A DNA stretch of 64,000 nt, taken from Ptiloglossa arizonensis (lineage: Eukaryota; Arthropoda; Insecta; Hymenoptera; Colletidae). Position 1 is the stretch's first letter. Every line of letters begins with the position of its first letter. This document shows positions 50,201 through 62,767 of the stretch, in pieces. The translations under genes were made by a program, and so were the position numbers. The DNA is taken from NCBI RefSeq assembly GCF_051014685.1, contig NW_027478397.1, positions 2,294,001 through 2,358,000 on the forward strand, written 5' to 3'. The notes under the pieces were generated by a model that was given only the letters and a program-made list of their open reading frames with translations, did no database searches and had not been told where the DNA came from.

Positions 50201-51009
50201 AAGTGCGAAAAATTTGTTGTCTTCTCAACCATTTCTTAGCTGCAAACTCCCATATCTCGCGAACGGAATGACCTAACCCAAAAATTCCTATTGCATCTGA
50301 AAGTAGAAACTCGCCCGATTACAACGGTATGTGTATTTTTTCCCTAGGCCATTCTGGTTAAGCGTTTGGAGCAGCAGAATTGCGAAAAATTTTTTGCCTT
50401 CTCAACCATTTCTTGGCTTCAAACTCCCATATCTCGCGAACGGATTGGCCGAACCTAAAAATTCCTGCAGTGTCTGAAAGTAGAAACTCGCCCGATTACA
50501 ACTGTATGTGTATTTTTTCCCTAGCCCATTCTGGTTAAGCGATTGGAGCAGCAGAATTGCGAAAAATTTGTTGTCTTGTCAACCATTTCTTAGCTTCAAA
50601 CTCCCATATCTCGCGAACGGATTGACCAAACCCAAAACTTCCTGCTGCGTCTGAAAGTAGAAACTCGCCCGATTACAACTGTATGCGTATTTTTTCCCTA
50701 GGCCATTCTGGTTAAGCGATGGAGCAGCAGAAGTGCGACAAATTTGTTGTCTTGTCAACCATTTCCTAGCTTCAAACTCCCATATCTCGCGAGCGGATTG
50801 ACCTAACCCAAAAATTCCTATTACATCTGAAAGTAGAAACTCGCCCGATTACAACGGTATGTGTATTTCTTCCCCAGGCCATTCTGGTTAAGCGTTTGGA
50901 GCAGCAGAATTGCGAAAAATTTTTTGCCTTCTCAACCATTTCTTAGCTTCAAACTCCCATATCTCGCGAGCGGATTGACCTAACCCAAAAATTCCTATTA
51001 CATCTGAAA

Positions 51010-54000
51010 GTAGAAACTCGCCCGATTACAACGGTATGTGTATTTCTTCCCCAGGCCATTCTGGTTAAGCGTTTGGAGCAGCAGAATTGCGAAAAATTTT
51101 TTGCCTTCTCAACCATTTCTTGGCTTCAAACTCCCATATCTCGCGAACGGATTGACCTAACCCAAAAATTCCTGTTGCGTCTGAAAGTAGAAACTCGCCC
51201 GATTACAACTGTATGGGTATTTTTATTCCCTAGGCCATTTTGGTTAAGCGTTTGGAGCAGCAGATGTGCGAAAAATTTGTTGTCTTCTCAACCATTTCTT
51301 AGCTTCAAACTCCCATATCTCGCGAACGGATTGACCAAACCTAAAAATTCCTGCAGTGTCTGAAAGTAGAAACTCGCCCAATTACAACTGTATGTGTATT
51401 TTTTCCCTAGGCCATTCTGGTTAAGCGTTTGGAGCAGCAGAATTGCGAAAAATTTTATGCCTTCTCAACCATTTCTTGGGTTCAAACTCCCATATCTCGC
51501 GAACGGATTGACCTAACCCACAAATTCCTGTTGCGTGTGAAAGTAGAAACTCGCCCGATTACAACTGTATGCGTATTTTTTCCCTAGGCCATTCTGGTTA
51601 AGCGCTGGAGCAGCAGAAGTGCGACAAATTTGTTGTCTTGTCAACCATTTCTTAGCTTCAAACTCCCATATCTCGCGAGCGGATTGACCTAACCCAAAAA
51701 TTCCTATTACATCTGAAAGTAGAAACTCGCCCGATTACAACGGTATGTGTATTTCTTCCCCAGGCCATTCTGGTTAAGCGTTTGGAGCAGCAGAATAGCG
51801 AAAAATTTTTTGCCTTCTCAACCATTTCTTGGCTTCAAACTCCCATATCTCGCGAACGGATTGACCTAACCCAAAAATTCCTGTTGCGTCTGAAATTAGA
51901 AACTCGCCCGATTACATCGGTGTGTGTATTTTTTCCCTAGGCCATTCTGGTTAAACGCTGGAGCAGCAGAAGTGCGACAAATTTGTTGTCTTCTCAACCA
52001 TTTCTTAGTTTCAAACTCCCATATCTCGCGAGCGGATTGACCTAACCCAAAAATTCTTATTGCATCTGAAAGTAGAAACTCGCCCGATTACAACGGTATG
52101 TGTATTTTTTCCCTAGGCCATTCTGGTTAAGCGTTTGGAGCAGCAGAATTGCAAAAAATTTTTTGCCTTCTCAACCATTTCTTGGCTTCAAACTCCCATA
52201 TCTCGCGAACGGATTGACCTAACCCAAAAATTCCTGTTGCGTCTGAAATTAGAAACTCGCCCGATTACAACGGTATGTGTATTTTTTCCCTAGGCCATTC
52301 TGGTTAATCGTTTGGAGCAGCAGAAGTGCGAAGAATTAGTTGTCTTCTCAACCATTTCTTAGCTTCAAACTCCCATATCTCGCGAACGGATTGACCGAAC
52401 CCAAAAATTCCTGCTGCGTCTGAAAGTAGAATCTCGCCCGATTACAACTGTATGCGTATTTTTTCCCTAGGCCATTCTGGTTAAGCGTTTGGAGCAGCAG
52501 AAGTGCGAAAAATTTGTTGTCTTCTCAACCATTTCTTAGCTTCAAAGTCCCATATCTCGCGAACGGATTGACCAAACCCAAAAATTCCTATTGCATCTGA
52601 AAGTAGAATCTCGCCCGATTACAACGGTATGTGTATTTCTTCCCCAGGCCAATCTGGTTAAGCGTTTGGAGCAGCAGAATTGCAAAAATTTTTTTGCCTT
52701 CTCAACCATTTCTTGGCTTCAAACTCCCATATCTCGCGAACGGATTGACCTAACCCAAAAATTCCTGTTGCGTCTGAAATTAGAAACTCGCCCGATTACA
52801 TCGGTATGTGTATTTTTTCCCTAGGCCATTCTGGTTAAGCTTTTGGAGCAGCAGAATTGCGAAGAATTAGTTGTCTTCTCAAACATTTCTTAGCTTCAAA
52901 CTCCCATATCTCGCGAACGGATTGACCAAACCCAAAAATTCCTGCTGCGTCTGAAAGTAGAAACTCGCCCGATTACAGGTGTATGGGTATTTTTATTCCG
53001 TAGGCCATTCTGGTTAAGCGTTAGGAGCAGCAGAAGTGCCAAAAATTTGTTGTCTTCTCAACCATTTCTTAGCTTCAAACTCCCATATCTCGCGAACGGA
53101 TTGACCAAACCCAAAAATTCCTGCTGCGTCTGAAAGTAGAAACTCGCCCGATTACAACTGTATGGGTATTTTTTCCCTACGGCATTCTGGTTAAGCGTTT
53201 GGAGCAGCAGAAGTGCGAAAAATTTGTTGTCTTCTCAACCATTTCTTAGCTTCAAACTCCCATATCTCGCGAACGGATTGACCAAACCCAAAAATTCCTG
53301 CTGCGTCTGAAAGTAGAAACTCGCCCGATTACAACTGTATGGGTATTTTTTCCCTACGGCATTCTGGTTAAGCGTTTGGAGCAGCAGAAGTGCGAAAAAT
53401 TTGTTGTCTTCTCAACCATTTCTTAGCTTCAAAGTCCCATATCTCGCGACCGGATTGACCATACCCAAAAATTCCTGCTGCGTCTGAAAGTAGAAACTCG
53501 CCCGATTACAACTGTATGCGTATTTTTTCCCTAGGCCATTCTGGTTAAGCGTTTGGAGCAGCAGAATTGCGAAAAATTTGTTGTCTTCTCTACCATTTCT
53601 TAGCTTCAATGTCCCATATCTCGCGAACGGATTGACCAAACCCAAAAATTCCTGCTGCGTCTGAAAGTAGAAACTCGCCCGATTACAGCGGTATGTGTAT
53701 TTTTACACTAGGCCATTCTGGTTAAGCGTTTGGAGCAGCAGAAATGCGAAAAATTTTTCGCCTTCTCAACCATTTCTTGGCTTCAAACTCCCATATCTCG
53801 CGAACGGATTGACCTAACCCAAAAATTCCTGTTGCGTCTGAAATTAGAAACTCGCCCGATTACAACGGTATGTGTATTTTTTCCCTAGGCCATTCTGGTT
53901 AATCGTTTGGAGCAGCAGAAGTGCGAAGAATTAGTTGTCTTCTCAACCATTTCTTAGCTTCAAACTCCCATATCTCGCGAACGGATTGACCAAACCCAAA

Positions 54001-55484
54001 AATTCCTGCTGCGTCTGAAAGTAGAATCTCGCCCGATTACAACTGTATGCGCATTTTTTCCCTAGGCCATTCTGGTTAAGCGTTTGGAGCAGCAGAAGTG
54101 CGAAAAATTTGTTGTCTTCTCAACCATTTCTTAGCTTCAAACTCCCATATCTCGCGAACGGATTGACCAAACCTAAAAATTCCTGCAGTGTCTGAAAGTA
54201 GAAACTCGCCCAATTACAACTGTATGTGTATTTTTTCCCTAGGCCATTCTGGTTAAGCGTTTGGAGCAGCAGAAGTGCCAAAAATTTGTTGTCTTCTCAA
54301 CCATTTCTTAGCTTCAAACTCCCATATCTCGCGAACGGATTGACCAAACCCAAAAATTCCTGCTGCGTCTGAAAGTAGAAACTCGCCCGATTACAACTGT
54401 ATGGGTATTTTTTCCCTACGGCATTCTGGTTAAGCGTTTGGAGCAGCAGAAGTGCGAAAAATTTGTTGTCTTCTCAACCATTTCTTAGCTTCAAACTCCC
54501 ATATCTCGCGAACGGATTGACCAAACCCAAAAATTCCTGCTGCGTCTGAAAGTAGAAACTCGCCCGATTACAACTGTATGGGTATTTTTTCCCTACGGCA
54601 TTCTGGTTAAGCGTTTGGAGCAGCAGAAGTGCGAAAAATTTGTTGTCTTCTCAACCATTTCTTAGCTTCAAAGTCCCATATCTCGCGACCGGATTGACCA
54701 TACCCAAAAATTCCTGCTGCGTCTGAAAGTAGAAACTCGCCCGATTACAACTGTATGCGTATTTTTTCCCTAGGCCATTCTGGTTAAGCGTTTGGAGCAG
54801 CAGAATTGCGAAAAATTTCTTGTCTTCTCAACCATTTCTTAGCTGCAAACTCCCATATCTCGCGAACGGAATGACTTAACCCAAAAATTCCTATTGCATC
54901 TGAAAGTAGAAACTCGCCCGATTACAACGGTATGTGTATTTTTTCCCTAGGCCATTCTGGTTAAGCGTTTGGAGCAGCAGAATTGCGAAAAATTTCTTGT
55001 CTTCTCAACCATTTCTTAGCTGCAAACTCCCATATCTCGCGAACGGAATGACTTAACCCAAAAATTCCTATTGCATCTGAAAGTAGAAACTCGCCCGATT
55101 ACAACGGTATGTGTATTTTTTCCCTAGGCCATTCTGGTTAAGCGTTTGGAGCAGCAGAATTGCGAAAAATTTGTTGTCTTCTCTACCATTTCTTAGCTTC
55201 AATGTCCCATATCTCGCGAACGGATTGACCTAACCCAAAAATTCCTGTTGCGTCTGAAATTAGAAACTCGCCCGATTACAACGGTATGTGTATTTTTTCC
55301 CTAGGCCATTCTGGTTAATCGTTTGGAGCAGCAGAAGTGCGAAGAATTAGTTGTCTTCTCAACCATTTCTTAGCTTCAAACTCCCATATCTCGCGAACGG
55401 ATTGACCAAACCCAAAAATTCCTGCTGCGTCTGAAAGTAGAATCTCGCCCGATTACAACTGTATGCGTATTTTTTCCCTAGGCC
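51010..55484 (+). repeat. Mosaic of second copies and short rearrangements
   Basis: 51,010-51,400 follows the 41.8-42.2 kb material. 51,231-53,576 is the 7,961-bp-offset copy of 43.3-45.6 kb. At about 53,580 the array jumps to the CTCTACCATTTC / TTTTTACACTAGG units known from 45.8 kb, then at about 53,830 to the GGTTAATCG units (53,897), then from about 54,250 to the GCCAAAAATTTG / CCCTACGGC units. Each change happens in register within a monomer. There is no non-satellite sequence. Confidence 0.82.
54759..55172 (+). repeat. Exact single-monomer duplication (177 bp)
   Basis: 54,759-54,995 and 54,936-55,172 are identical at an offset of exactly 177 bp, so one unit with AATTTCTTGTC, TAGCTGCAAAC, CGGAATGACTTAACCC and ATTGCATC occurs twice in a row. 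Elsewhere (45,600, 48,430 and 57,825) the unit occurs singly. The flanks diverge at TATGCG/TATGTG on the left and TTTCTTG/TTTGTTG on the right. This is the shortest-scale duplication in the window. Confidence 0.92.
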
Positions 55485-57989
55485 ATTCTGGTTAAGCGTT
55501 TGGAGCAGCAGAAGTGCGAAAAATTTGTTGTCTTCTCAACCATTTCTTAGCTTCAAACTCCCATATCTCGCGAACGGATTGACCAAACCTAAAAATTCCT
55601 GCAGTGTCTGAAAGTAGAAACTCGCCCAATTACAACTGTATGTGTATTTTTTCCCTAGGCCATTCTGGTTAAGCGTTTGGAGCAGCAGAATTGCGAAAAA
55701 TTTTATGCCTTCTCAACCATTTCTTGGGTTCAAACTCCCATATCTCGCGAACGGATTGACCTAACCCAAAAATTCCTGTTGCGTGTGAAAGTAGAAACTC
55801 GCCCGATTACAACTGTATGCGTATTTTTTCCCTAGGCCATTCTGGTTAAGCGCTGGAGCAGCAGAAGTGCGACAAATTTGTTGTCTTGTCAACCATTTCT
55901 TAGCTTCAAACTCCCATATCTCGCGAGCGGATTGACCTAACCCAAAAATTCCTATTACATCTGAAAGTAGAAACTCGCCCGATTACAACGGTATGTGTAT
56001 TTCTTCCCCAGGCCATTCTGGTTAAGCGTTTGGAGCAGCAGAATTGCGAAAAATTTTTTGCCTTCTCAACCATTTCTTGGCTTCAAACTCCCATATCTCG
56101 CGAACGGATTGACCTAACCCAAAAATTCCTGTTGCGTCTGAAATTAGAAACTCGCCCGATTACATCGGTGTGTGTATTTTTTCCCTAGGCCATTCTGGTT
56201 AAACGCTGGAGCGGCAGAAGTGCGACAAATTTGTTGTCTTCTCAACCATTTCTTAGTTTCAAACTCCCATATCTCGCGAGCGGATTGACCTAACCCAAAA
56301 ATTCTTATTGCATCTGAAAGTAGAAACTCGCCCGATTACAACGGTATGTGTATTTTTTCCCTAGGCCATTCTGGTTAAGCGTTTGGAGCAGCAGAATTGC
56401 AACAAATTTTTTGCCTTCTCAACCATTTCTTGGCTTCAAACTCCCATATCTCGCGAACGGATTGACCTAACCCAAAAATTCCTGTTGCGTCTGAAATTAG
56501 AAACTCGCCCGATTACAACGGTATGTGTATTTTTTCCCTAGGCCATTCTGGTTAATCGTTTGGAGCAGCAGAAGTGCGAAGAATTAGTTGTCTTCTCAAC
56601 CATTTCTTAGCTTCAAACTCCCATATCTCGCGAACGGATTGACCAAACCCAAAAATTCCTGCTGCGTCTGAAAGTAGAATCTCGCCCGATTACAACTGTA
56701 TGCGTATTTTTTCCCTAGGCCATTCTGGTTAAGCGTTTGGAGCAGCAGAAGTGCGAAAAATTTGTTGTCTTCTCAACCATTTCTTAGCTTCAAAGTCCCA
56801 TATCTCGCGAACGGATTGACCAAACCCAAAAATTCCTATTGCATCTGAAAGTAGAATCTCGCCCGATTACAACGGTATGTGTATTTCTTCCCCAGGCCAA
56901 TCTGGTTAAGCGTTTGGAGCAGCAGAATTGCAAAAAATTTTTTGCCTTCTCAACCATTTCTTGGCTTCAAACTCCCATATCTCGCGAACGGATTGACCTA
57001 ACCCAAAAATTCCTGTTGCGTCTGAAATTAGAAACTCGCCCGATTACATCGGTATGTGTATTTTTTCCCTAGGCCATTCTGGTTAAGCGTTTGGAGCAGC
57101 AGAAGTGCGAAGAATTAGTTGTCTTCTCAAACATTTCTTAGCTTCAAACTCCCATATCTCGCGAACGGATTGACCAAACCCAAAAATTCCTGCTGCGTCT
57201 GAAAGTAGAAACTCGCCCGATTACAGCTGTATGGGTATTTTTATTCCCTAGGCCATTCTGGTTAAGCGTTAGGAGCAGCAGAAGTGCCAAAAATTTGTTG
57301 TCTTCTCAACCATTTCTTAGCTTCAAACTCCCATATCTCGCGAACGGATTGACCAAACCCAAAAATTCCTGCTGCGTCTGAAAGTAGAAACTCGCCCGAT
57401 TACAACTGTATGGGTATTTTTTCCCTACGGCATTCTGGTTAAGCGTTTGGAGCAGCAGAAGTGCGAAAAATTTGTTGTCTTCTCAACCATTTCTTAGCTT
57501 CAAACTCCCATATCTCGCGAACGGATTGACCAAACCCAAAAATTCCTGCTGCGTCTGAAAGTAGAAACTCGCCCGATTACAACTGTATGGGTATTTTTTC
57601 CCTACGGCATTCTGGTTAAGCGTTTGGAGCAGCAGAAGTGCGAAAAATTTGTTGTCTTCTCAACCATTTCTTAGCTTCAAAGTCCCATATCTCGCGACCG
57701 GATTGACCATACCCAAAAATTCCTGCTGCGTCTGAAAGTAGAAACTCGCCCGATTACAACTGTATGCGTATTTTTTCCCTAGGCCATTCTGGTTAAGCGT
57801 TTGGAGCAGCAGAATTGCGAAAAATTTCTTGTCTTCTCAACCATTTCTTAGCTGCAAACTCCCATATCTCGCGAACGGAATGACTTAACCCAAAAATTCC
57901 TATTGCATCTGAAAGTAGAAACTCGCCCGATTACAACGGTATGTGTATTTTTTCCCTAGGCCATTCTGGTTAAGCGTTTGGAGCAGCAG
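55485..57989 (+). repeat. 2.5 kb segment, left copy of a 4,778-bp-spaced pair
   Basis: This segment matches 60,263-62,767 at offset 4,778 bp (27 monomers). Shared variants include CCCAATTACAACTG, GTTGCGTGTGAAAG, ACATCGGTGTGTG, GGTTAATCG (56,550 and 61,328), GGCCAATCTGG, ATTACAGCTGTATGGG (57,220 and 61,998), CCCTACGGC and GACCATACCC. Private differences: GAGCGGCAG (56,211), GCAACAAATT (56,399), GTTAGGAGC (57,269), CTCACGAGCGG (60,700), CCAAGAATTCC (60,897) and ATTGCTCAAACC (61,950). Confidence 0.87.
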
Positions 57990-60262
57990 AATTGCGAAAA
58001 ATTTGTTGTCTTCTCTACCATTTCTTAGCTTCAATGTCCCATATCTCGCGAACGGATTGACCAAACCCAAAAATTCCTGCTGCGTCTGAAAGTAGAAACT
58101 CGCCCGATTACAGCGGTATGTGTATTTTTACACTAGGCCATTCTGGTTAAGCGTTTGGAGCAGCAGAAATGCGAAAAATTTTTCGCCTTCTCAACCATTT
58201 CTTGGCTTCAAACTCCCATATCTCGCGAACGGATTGACCTAACCCAAAAATTCCTATTGCATCTGAAAGTAGAAACTCGCCCGATTACCACGGTATGTGT
58301 ATTTTTTCCCTAGGCCATTCTGGTTAAGCGTTTGGAGCAGCAGAATTGCGAAAAATTTGTTGTCTTCTCAACCATTTCTTAGCGTCAAACTCCCATATCT
58401 CGCGAACGGATTGACCTAACTCAAAAATTCCTGTTGCGTCTGAAAGTAGAAACTCGCCCGATTACAGCGGTGTGTGTATTTTTTCCCTAGGCCATTCTGA
58501 TTAAGCGCTGGAGCAGCAGAAGTGCGACAAATTTGTTGTCTTCTCAACCATTTCTTAGTTTCAAACTCCCATATCTCGCGAGCGGATTGACCTAACCCAA
58601 AAATTCCTATTGCATCTGAAAGTAGAAACTCGCCCGATTACAACGGTATGTGTATTTTTTCCCTAGGCCATTCTGGTTAAGCGTTTGACGCAGCAGAATT
58701 GCAAAAAATTTTTTGCCTTCTCAACCATTTCTTGGCTTCAAACTCCCATATCTCGCGAACGGATTGACCTAACCCAAAAATTCCTGTTGCGTCTGAAATT
58801 AGAAACTCGCCCGATTACAACGGTATGTGTATTTTTTCCCTAGGCCATTCTGGTTAAGCGTTTGGAGCAGCAGAAGTGCGAAGAATTAGTTGTCTTCTCA
58901 ACCATTTCTTAGCTTCAAACTCCCATATCTCGCGAACGGATTGACCAAACCCAAAAATTCCTGCTGCGTCTGAAAGTAGAAACTCGCCCAATTACAACGG
59001 TATGTGTATTTCTTCCCCAGGCCATTCTGGTTAAGCGTTTGGAGCAGCTGAATTGCAAAAAATTTTTTGCCTTCTCAACCATTTCTTAGCTTCAAACTCC
59101 CATATCTCGCGAACAGATTTACATAACCCAAAAATTCCTATTGCATCTGAAAGTAGAATCTCGCCCGATTACAACGGTAGGTGCATTTTTTCCCTAGGTC
59201 ATACTGGTTAAGCGTTTGGAGCAGCCGAAGTGGAAAAATTAGTTGTCTTCTCAACCAATTCTTAGATTCAAACTCCCATATCTCGCGAACGGAATGACCT
59301 AACCCAAAAATTCCTATTGCATCTGAAAGTAGAAACTCGCCCGATTACAACGGTATGTGTATTTTTTCCCTAGGCCATTCTGGTTAAGCGTTTGGAACAG
59401 CAGAATTGCGAAAAATTTTTTGCCTTCTCAACCATTTCTTGGCTTCAAACTCCCATATCTCGCGAACGGATTGGCCGAACCTAAAAATTCCTGCAGTGTC
59501 TGAAAGTAGAAACTCGCCCGATTACAACTGTATGTGTATTTTTTCCCTAGCCCATTCTGGTTAAGCGATTGGAGCAGCAGTAGTGCGAAAAATTTGTTGT
59601 CTTGTCAACCATTTCTTAGCTTCAAACTCCCATATCTCGCGAACGGATTGACCAAACCCAAAACTTCCTGCTGCGTCTGAAAGTAGAAACTCGCCCGATT
59701 ACAACTGTATGCGTATTTTTTCCCTAGGCCATTCTGGTTAAGCGCTGGAGCAGCAGAAGTGCGACAAATTTGTTGTCTTGTCAACCATTTCCTAGCTTCA
59801 AACTCCCATATCTCGCGAGCGGATTGATCTAACCCAAAAATTCCTATTACATCTGAAAGTAGAAACTCGCCCGATTACAACGGTATGTGTATTTCTTCCC
59901 CAGGCCATTCTGGTTAAGCGTTTGGAGCAGCAGAATTGCGAAAAATTTTTTGCCTTCTCAACCATTTCTTAGCTTCAAACTCCCATATCTCGCGAGCGGA
60001 TTGACCTAACCCAAAAATTCCTATTACATCTGAAAGTAGAAACTCGCCCGATTACAACGGTATGTGTATTTCTTCCCCAGGCCATTCTGGTTAAGCGTTT
60101 GGAGCAGCAGAATTGCGAAAAATTTTTTGCCTTCTCAACCATTTCTTGGCTTCAAACTCCCATATCTCGCGAACGGATTGACCTAACCCAAAAATTCCTG
60201 TTGCGTCTGAAAGTAGAAACTCGCCCGATTACAACTGTATGGGTATTTTTATTCCCTAGGCC
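57990..60262 (+). repeat. Third, shortened copy of the 16-monomer HOR
   Basis: This continues the 45.3-48.2 kb unit, at first at offset 12,209 bp (TTTTTACACTAGG after 58,110), then at 12,032 bp (GTAGGTGC near 59,177), and then at a still smaller offset after CGGAATGACC near 59,292. Two whole monomers were therefore lost relative to the 16-monomer copies, one near 58,985 and one near 59,285. Private changes include GGAGCAGCTGAATTGC (59,041), GCAGCCGAAG, TTTGGAACAGC and GCAGTAGTGCG. Confidence 0.83.
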
Positions 60263-62767
60263 ATTCTGGTTAAGCGTTTGGAGTAGCAGAAGTGCGAAAA
60301 ATTTGTTGTCTTCTCAACCATTTCTTAGCTTCAAACTCCCATATCTCGCGAACGGATTGACCAAACCTAAAAATTCCTGCAGTGTCTGAAAGTAGAAACT
60401 CGCCCAATTACAACTGTATGTGTATTTTTTCCCTAGGCCATTCTGGTTAAGCGTTTGGAGCAGCAGAATTGCGAAAAATTTTATGCCTTCTCAACCATTT
60501 CTTGGGTTCAAACTCCCATATCTCGCGAACGGATTGACCTAACCCAAAAATTCCTGTTGCGTGTGAAAGTAGAAACTCGCCCGATTACAACTGTATGCGT
60601 ATTTTTTCCCTAGGCCATTCTGGTTAAGCGCTGGAGCAGCAGAAGTGCGACAAATTTGTTGTCTTGTCAACCATTTCTTAGCTTCAAACTCCCATATCTC
60701 ACGAGCGGATTGACCTAACCCAAAAATTCCTATTACATCTGAAAGTAGAAACTCGCCCGATTACAACGGTATGTGTATTTCTTCCCCAGGCCATTCTGGT
60801 TAAGCGTTTGGAGCAGCAGAATTGCGAAAAATTTTTTGCCTTCTCAACCATTTCTTGGCTTCAAACTCCCATATCTCGCGAACGGATTGACCTAACCCAA
60901 GAATTCCTGTTGCGTCTGAAATTAGAAACTCGCCCGATTACATCGGTGTGTGTATTTTTTCCCTAGGCCATTCTGGTTAAACGCTGGAGCAGCAGAAGTG
61001 CGACAAATTTGTTGTCTTCTCAACCATTTCTTAGTTTCAAACTCCCATATCTCGCGAGCGGATTGACCTAACCCAAAAATTCTTATTGCATCTGAAAGTA
61101 GAAACTCGCCCGATTACAACGGTATGTGTATTTTTTCCCTAGGCCATTCTGGTTAAGCGTTTGGAGCAGCAGAATTGCAAAAAATTTTTTGCCTTCTCAA
61201 CCATTTCTTGGCTTCAAACTCCCATATCTCGCGAACGGATTGACCTAACCCAAAAATTCCTGTTGCGTCTGAAATTAGAAACTCGCCCGATTACAACGGT
61301 ATGTGTATTTTTTCCCTAGGCCATTCTGGTTAATCGTTTGGAGCAGCAGAAGTGCGAAGAATTAGTTGTCTTCTCAACCATTTCTTAGCTTCAAACTCCC
61401 ATATCTCGCGAACGGATTGACCAAACCCAAAAATTCCTGCTGCGTCTGAAAGTAGAATCTCGCCCGATTACAACTGTATGCGTATTTTTTCCCTAGGCCA
61501 TTCTGGTTAAGCGTTTGGAGCAGCAGAAGTGCGAAAAATTTGTTGTCTTCTCAACCATTTCTTAGCTTCAAAGTCCCATATCTCGCGAACGGATTGACCA
61601 AACCCAAAAATTCCTATTGCATCTGAAAGTAGAATCTCGCCCGATTACAACGGTATGTGTATTTCTTCCCCAGGCCAATCTGGTTAAGCGTTTGGAGCAG
61701 CAGAATTGCAAAAAATTTTTTGCCTTCTCAACCATTTCTTGGCTTCAAACTCCCATATCTCGCGAACGGATTGACCTAACCCAAAAATTCCTGTTGCGTC
61801 TGAAATTAGAAACTCGCCCGATTACATCGGTATGTGTATTTTTTCCCTAGGCCATTCTGGTTAAGCGTTTGGAGCAGCAGAAGTGCGAAGAATTAGTTGT
61901 CTTCTCAAACATTTCTTAGCTTCAAACTCCCATATCTCGCGAACGGATTGCTCAAACCCAAAAATTCCTGCTGCGTCTGAAAGTAGAAACTCGCCCGATT
62001 ACAGCTGTATGGGTATTTTTATTCCCTAGGCCATTCTGGTTAAGCGTTTGGAGCAGCAGAAGTGCCAAAAATTTGTTGTCTTCTCAACCATTTCTTAGCT
62101 TCAAACTCCCATATCTCGCGAACGGATTGACCGAACCCAAAAATTCCTGCTGCGTCTGAAAGTAGAAACTCGCCCGATTACAACTGTATGGGTATTTTTT
62201 CCCTACGGCATTCTGGTTAAGCGTTTGGAGCAGCAGAAGTGCGAAAAATTTGTTGTCTTCTCAACCATTTCTTAGCTTCAAACTCCCATATCTCGCGAAC
62301 GGATTGACCAAACCCAAAAATTCCTGCTGCGTCTGAAAGTAGAAACTCGCCCGATTACAACTGTATGGGTATTTTTTCCCTACGGCATTCTGGTTAAGCG
62401 TTTGGAGCAGCAGAAGTGCGAAAAATTTGTTGTCTTCTCAACCATTTCTTAGCTTCAAAGTCCCATATCTCGCGACCGGATTGACCATACCCAAAAATTC
62501 CTGCTGCGTCTGAAAGTAGAAACTCGCCCGATTACAACTGTATGCGTATTTTTTCCCTAGGCCATTCTGGTTAAGCGTTTGGAGCAGCAGAATTGCGAAA
62601 AATTTCTTGTCTTCTCAACCATTTCTTAGCTGCAAACTCCCATATCTCGCGAACGGAATGACTTAACCCAAAAATTCCTATTGCATCTGAAAGTAGAAAC
62701 TCGCCCGATTACAACGGTATGTGTATTTTTTCCCTAGGCCATTCTGGTTAAGCGTTTGGAGCAGCAG
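60263..62767 (+). repeat. 2.5 kb segment, right copy of a 4,778-bp-spaced pair
   Basis: This is the copy of 55,485-57,989. The right edge lies at GCAGCAGAAGTGCG (62,768) against GCAGCAGAATTGCG (57,990). Beyond it the array changes to variants typical of the first 14 kb of the window. Confidence 0.85.

Larger units (their letters stand above)
45346..51009 (+). repeat. 16-monomer HOR, 2,829 bp x2, almost identical
   Basis: Copy 1 is about 45,346-48,180 and copy 2 about 48,181-51,009. Every rare variant repeats at 2,829 bp: TTTTTACACTAGG, a perfect 16-bp palindrome (45,962 and 48,791), TAGCGTCAAAC, GTTTGACGCAGC, CCCAATTACAACGG, GTAGGTGCATTTT and GATTGGCCGAACC. The only differences I saw are ATTGACCAT/ATTGATCAT (48,326), GAATTGC/GAATAGC (49,320) and GGGCCATT/GGGCTATT (50,171). 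The join at about 48,180 fuses a family C-type ATTACATC tail to an ACAACTGTATGGG start. Confidence 0.92.
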
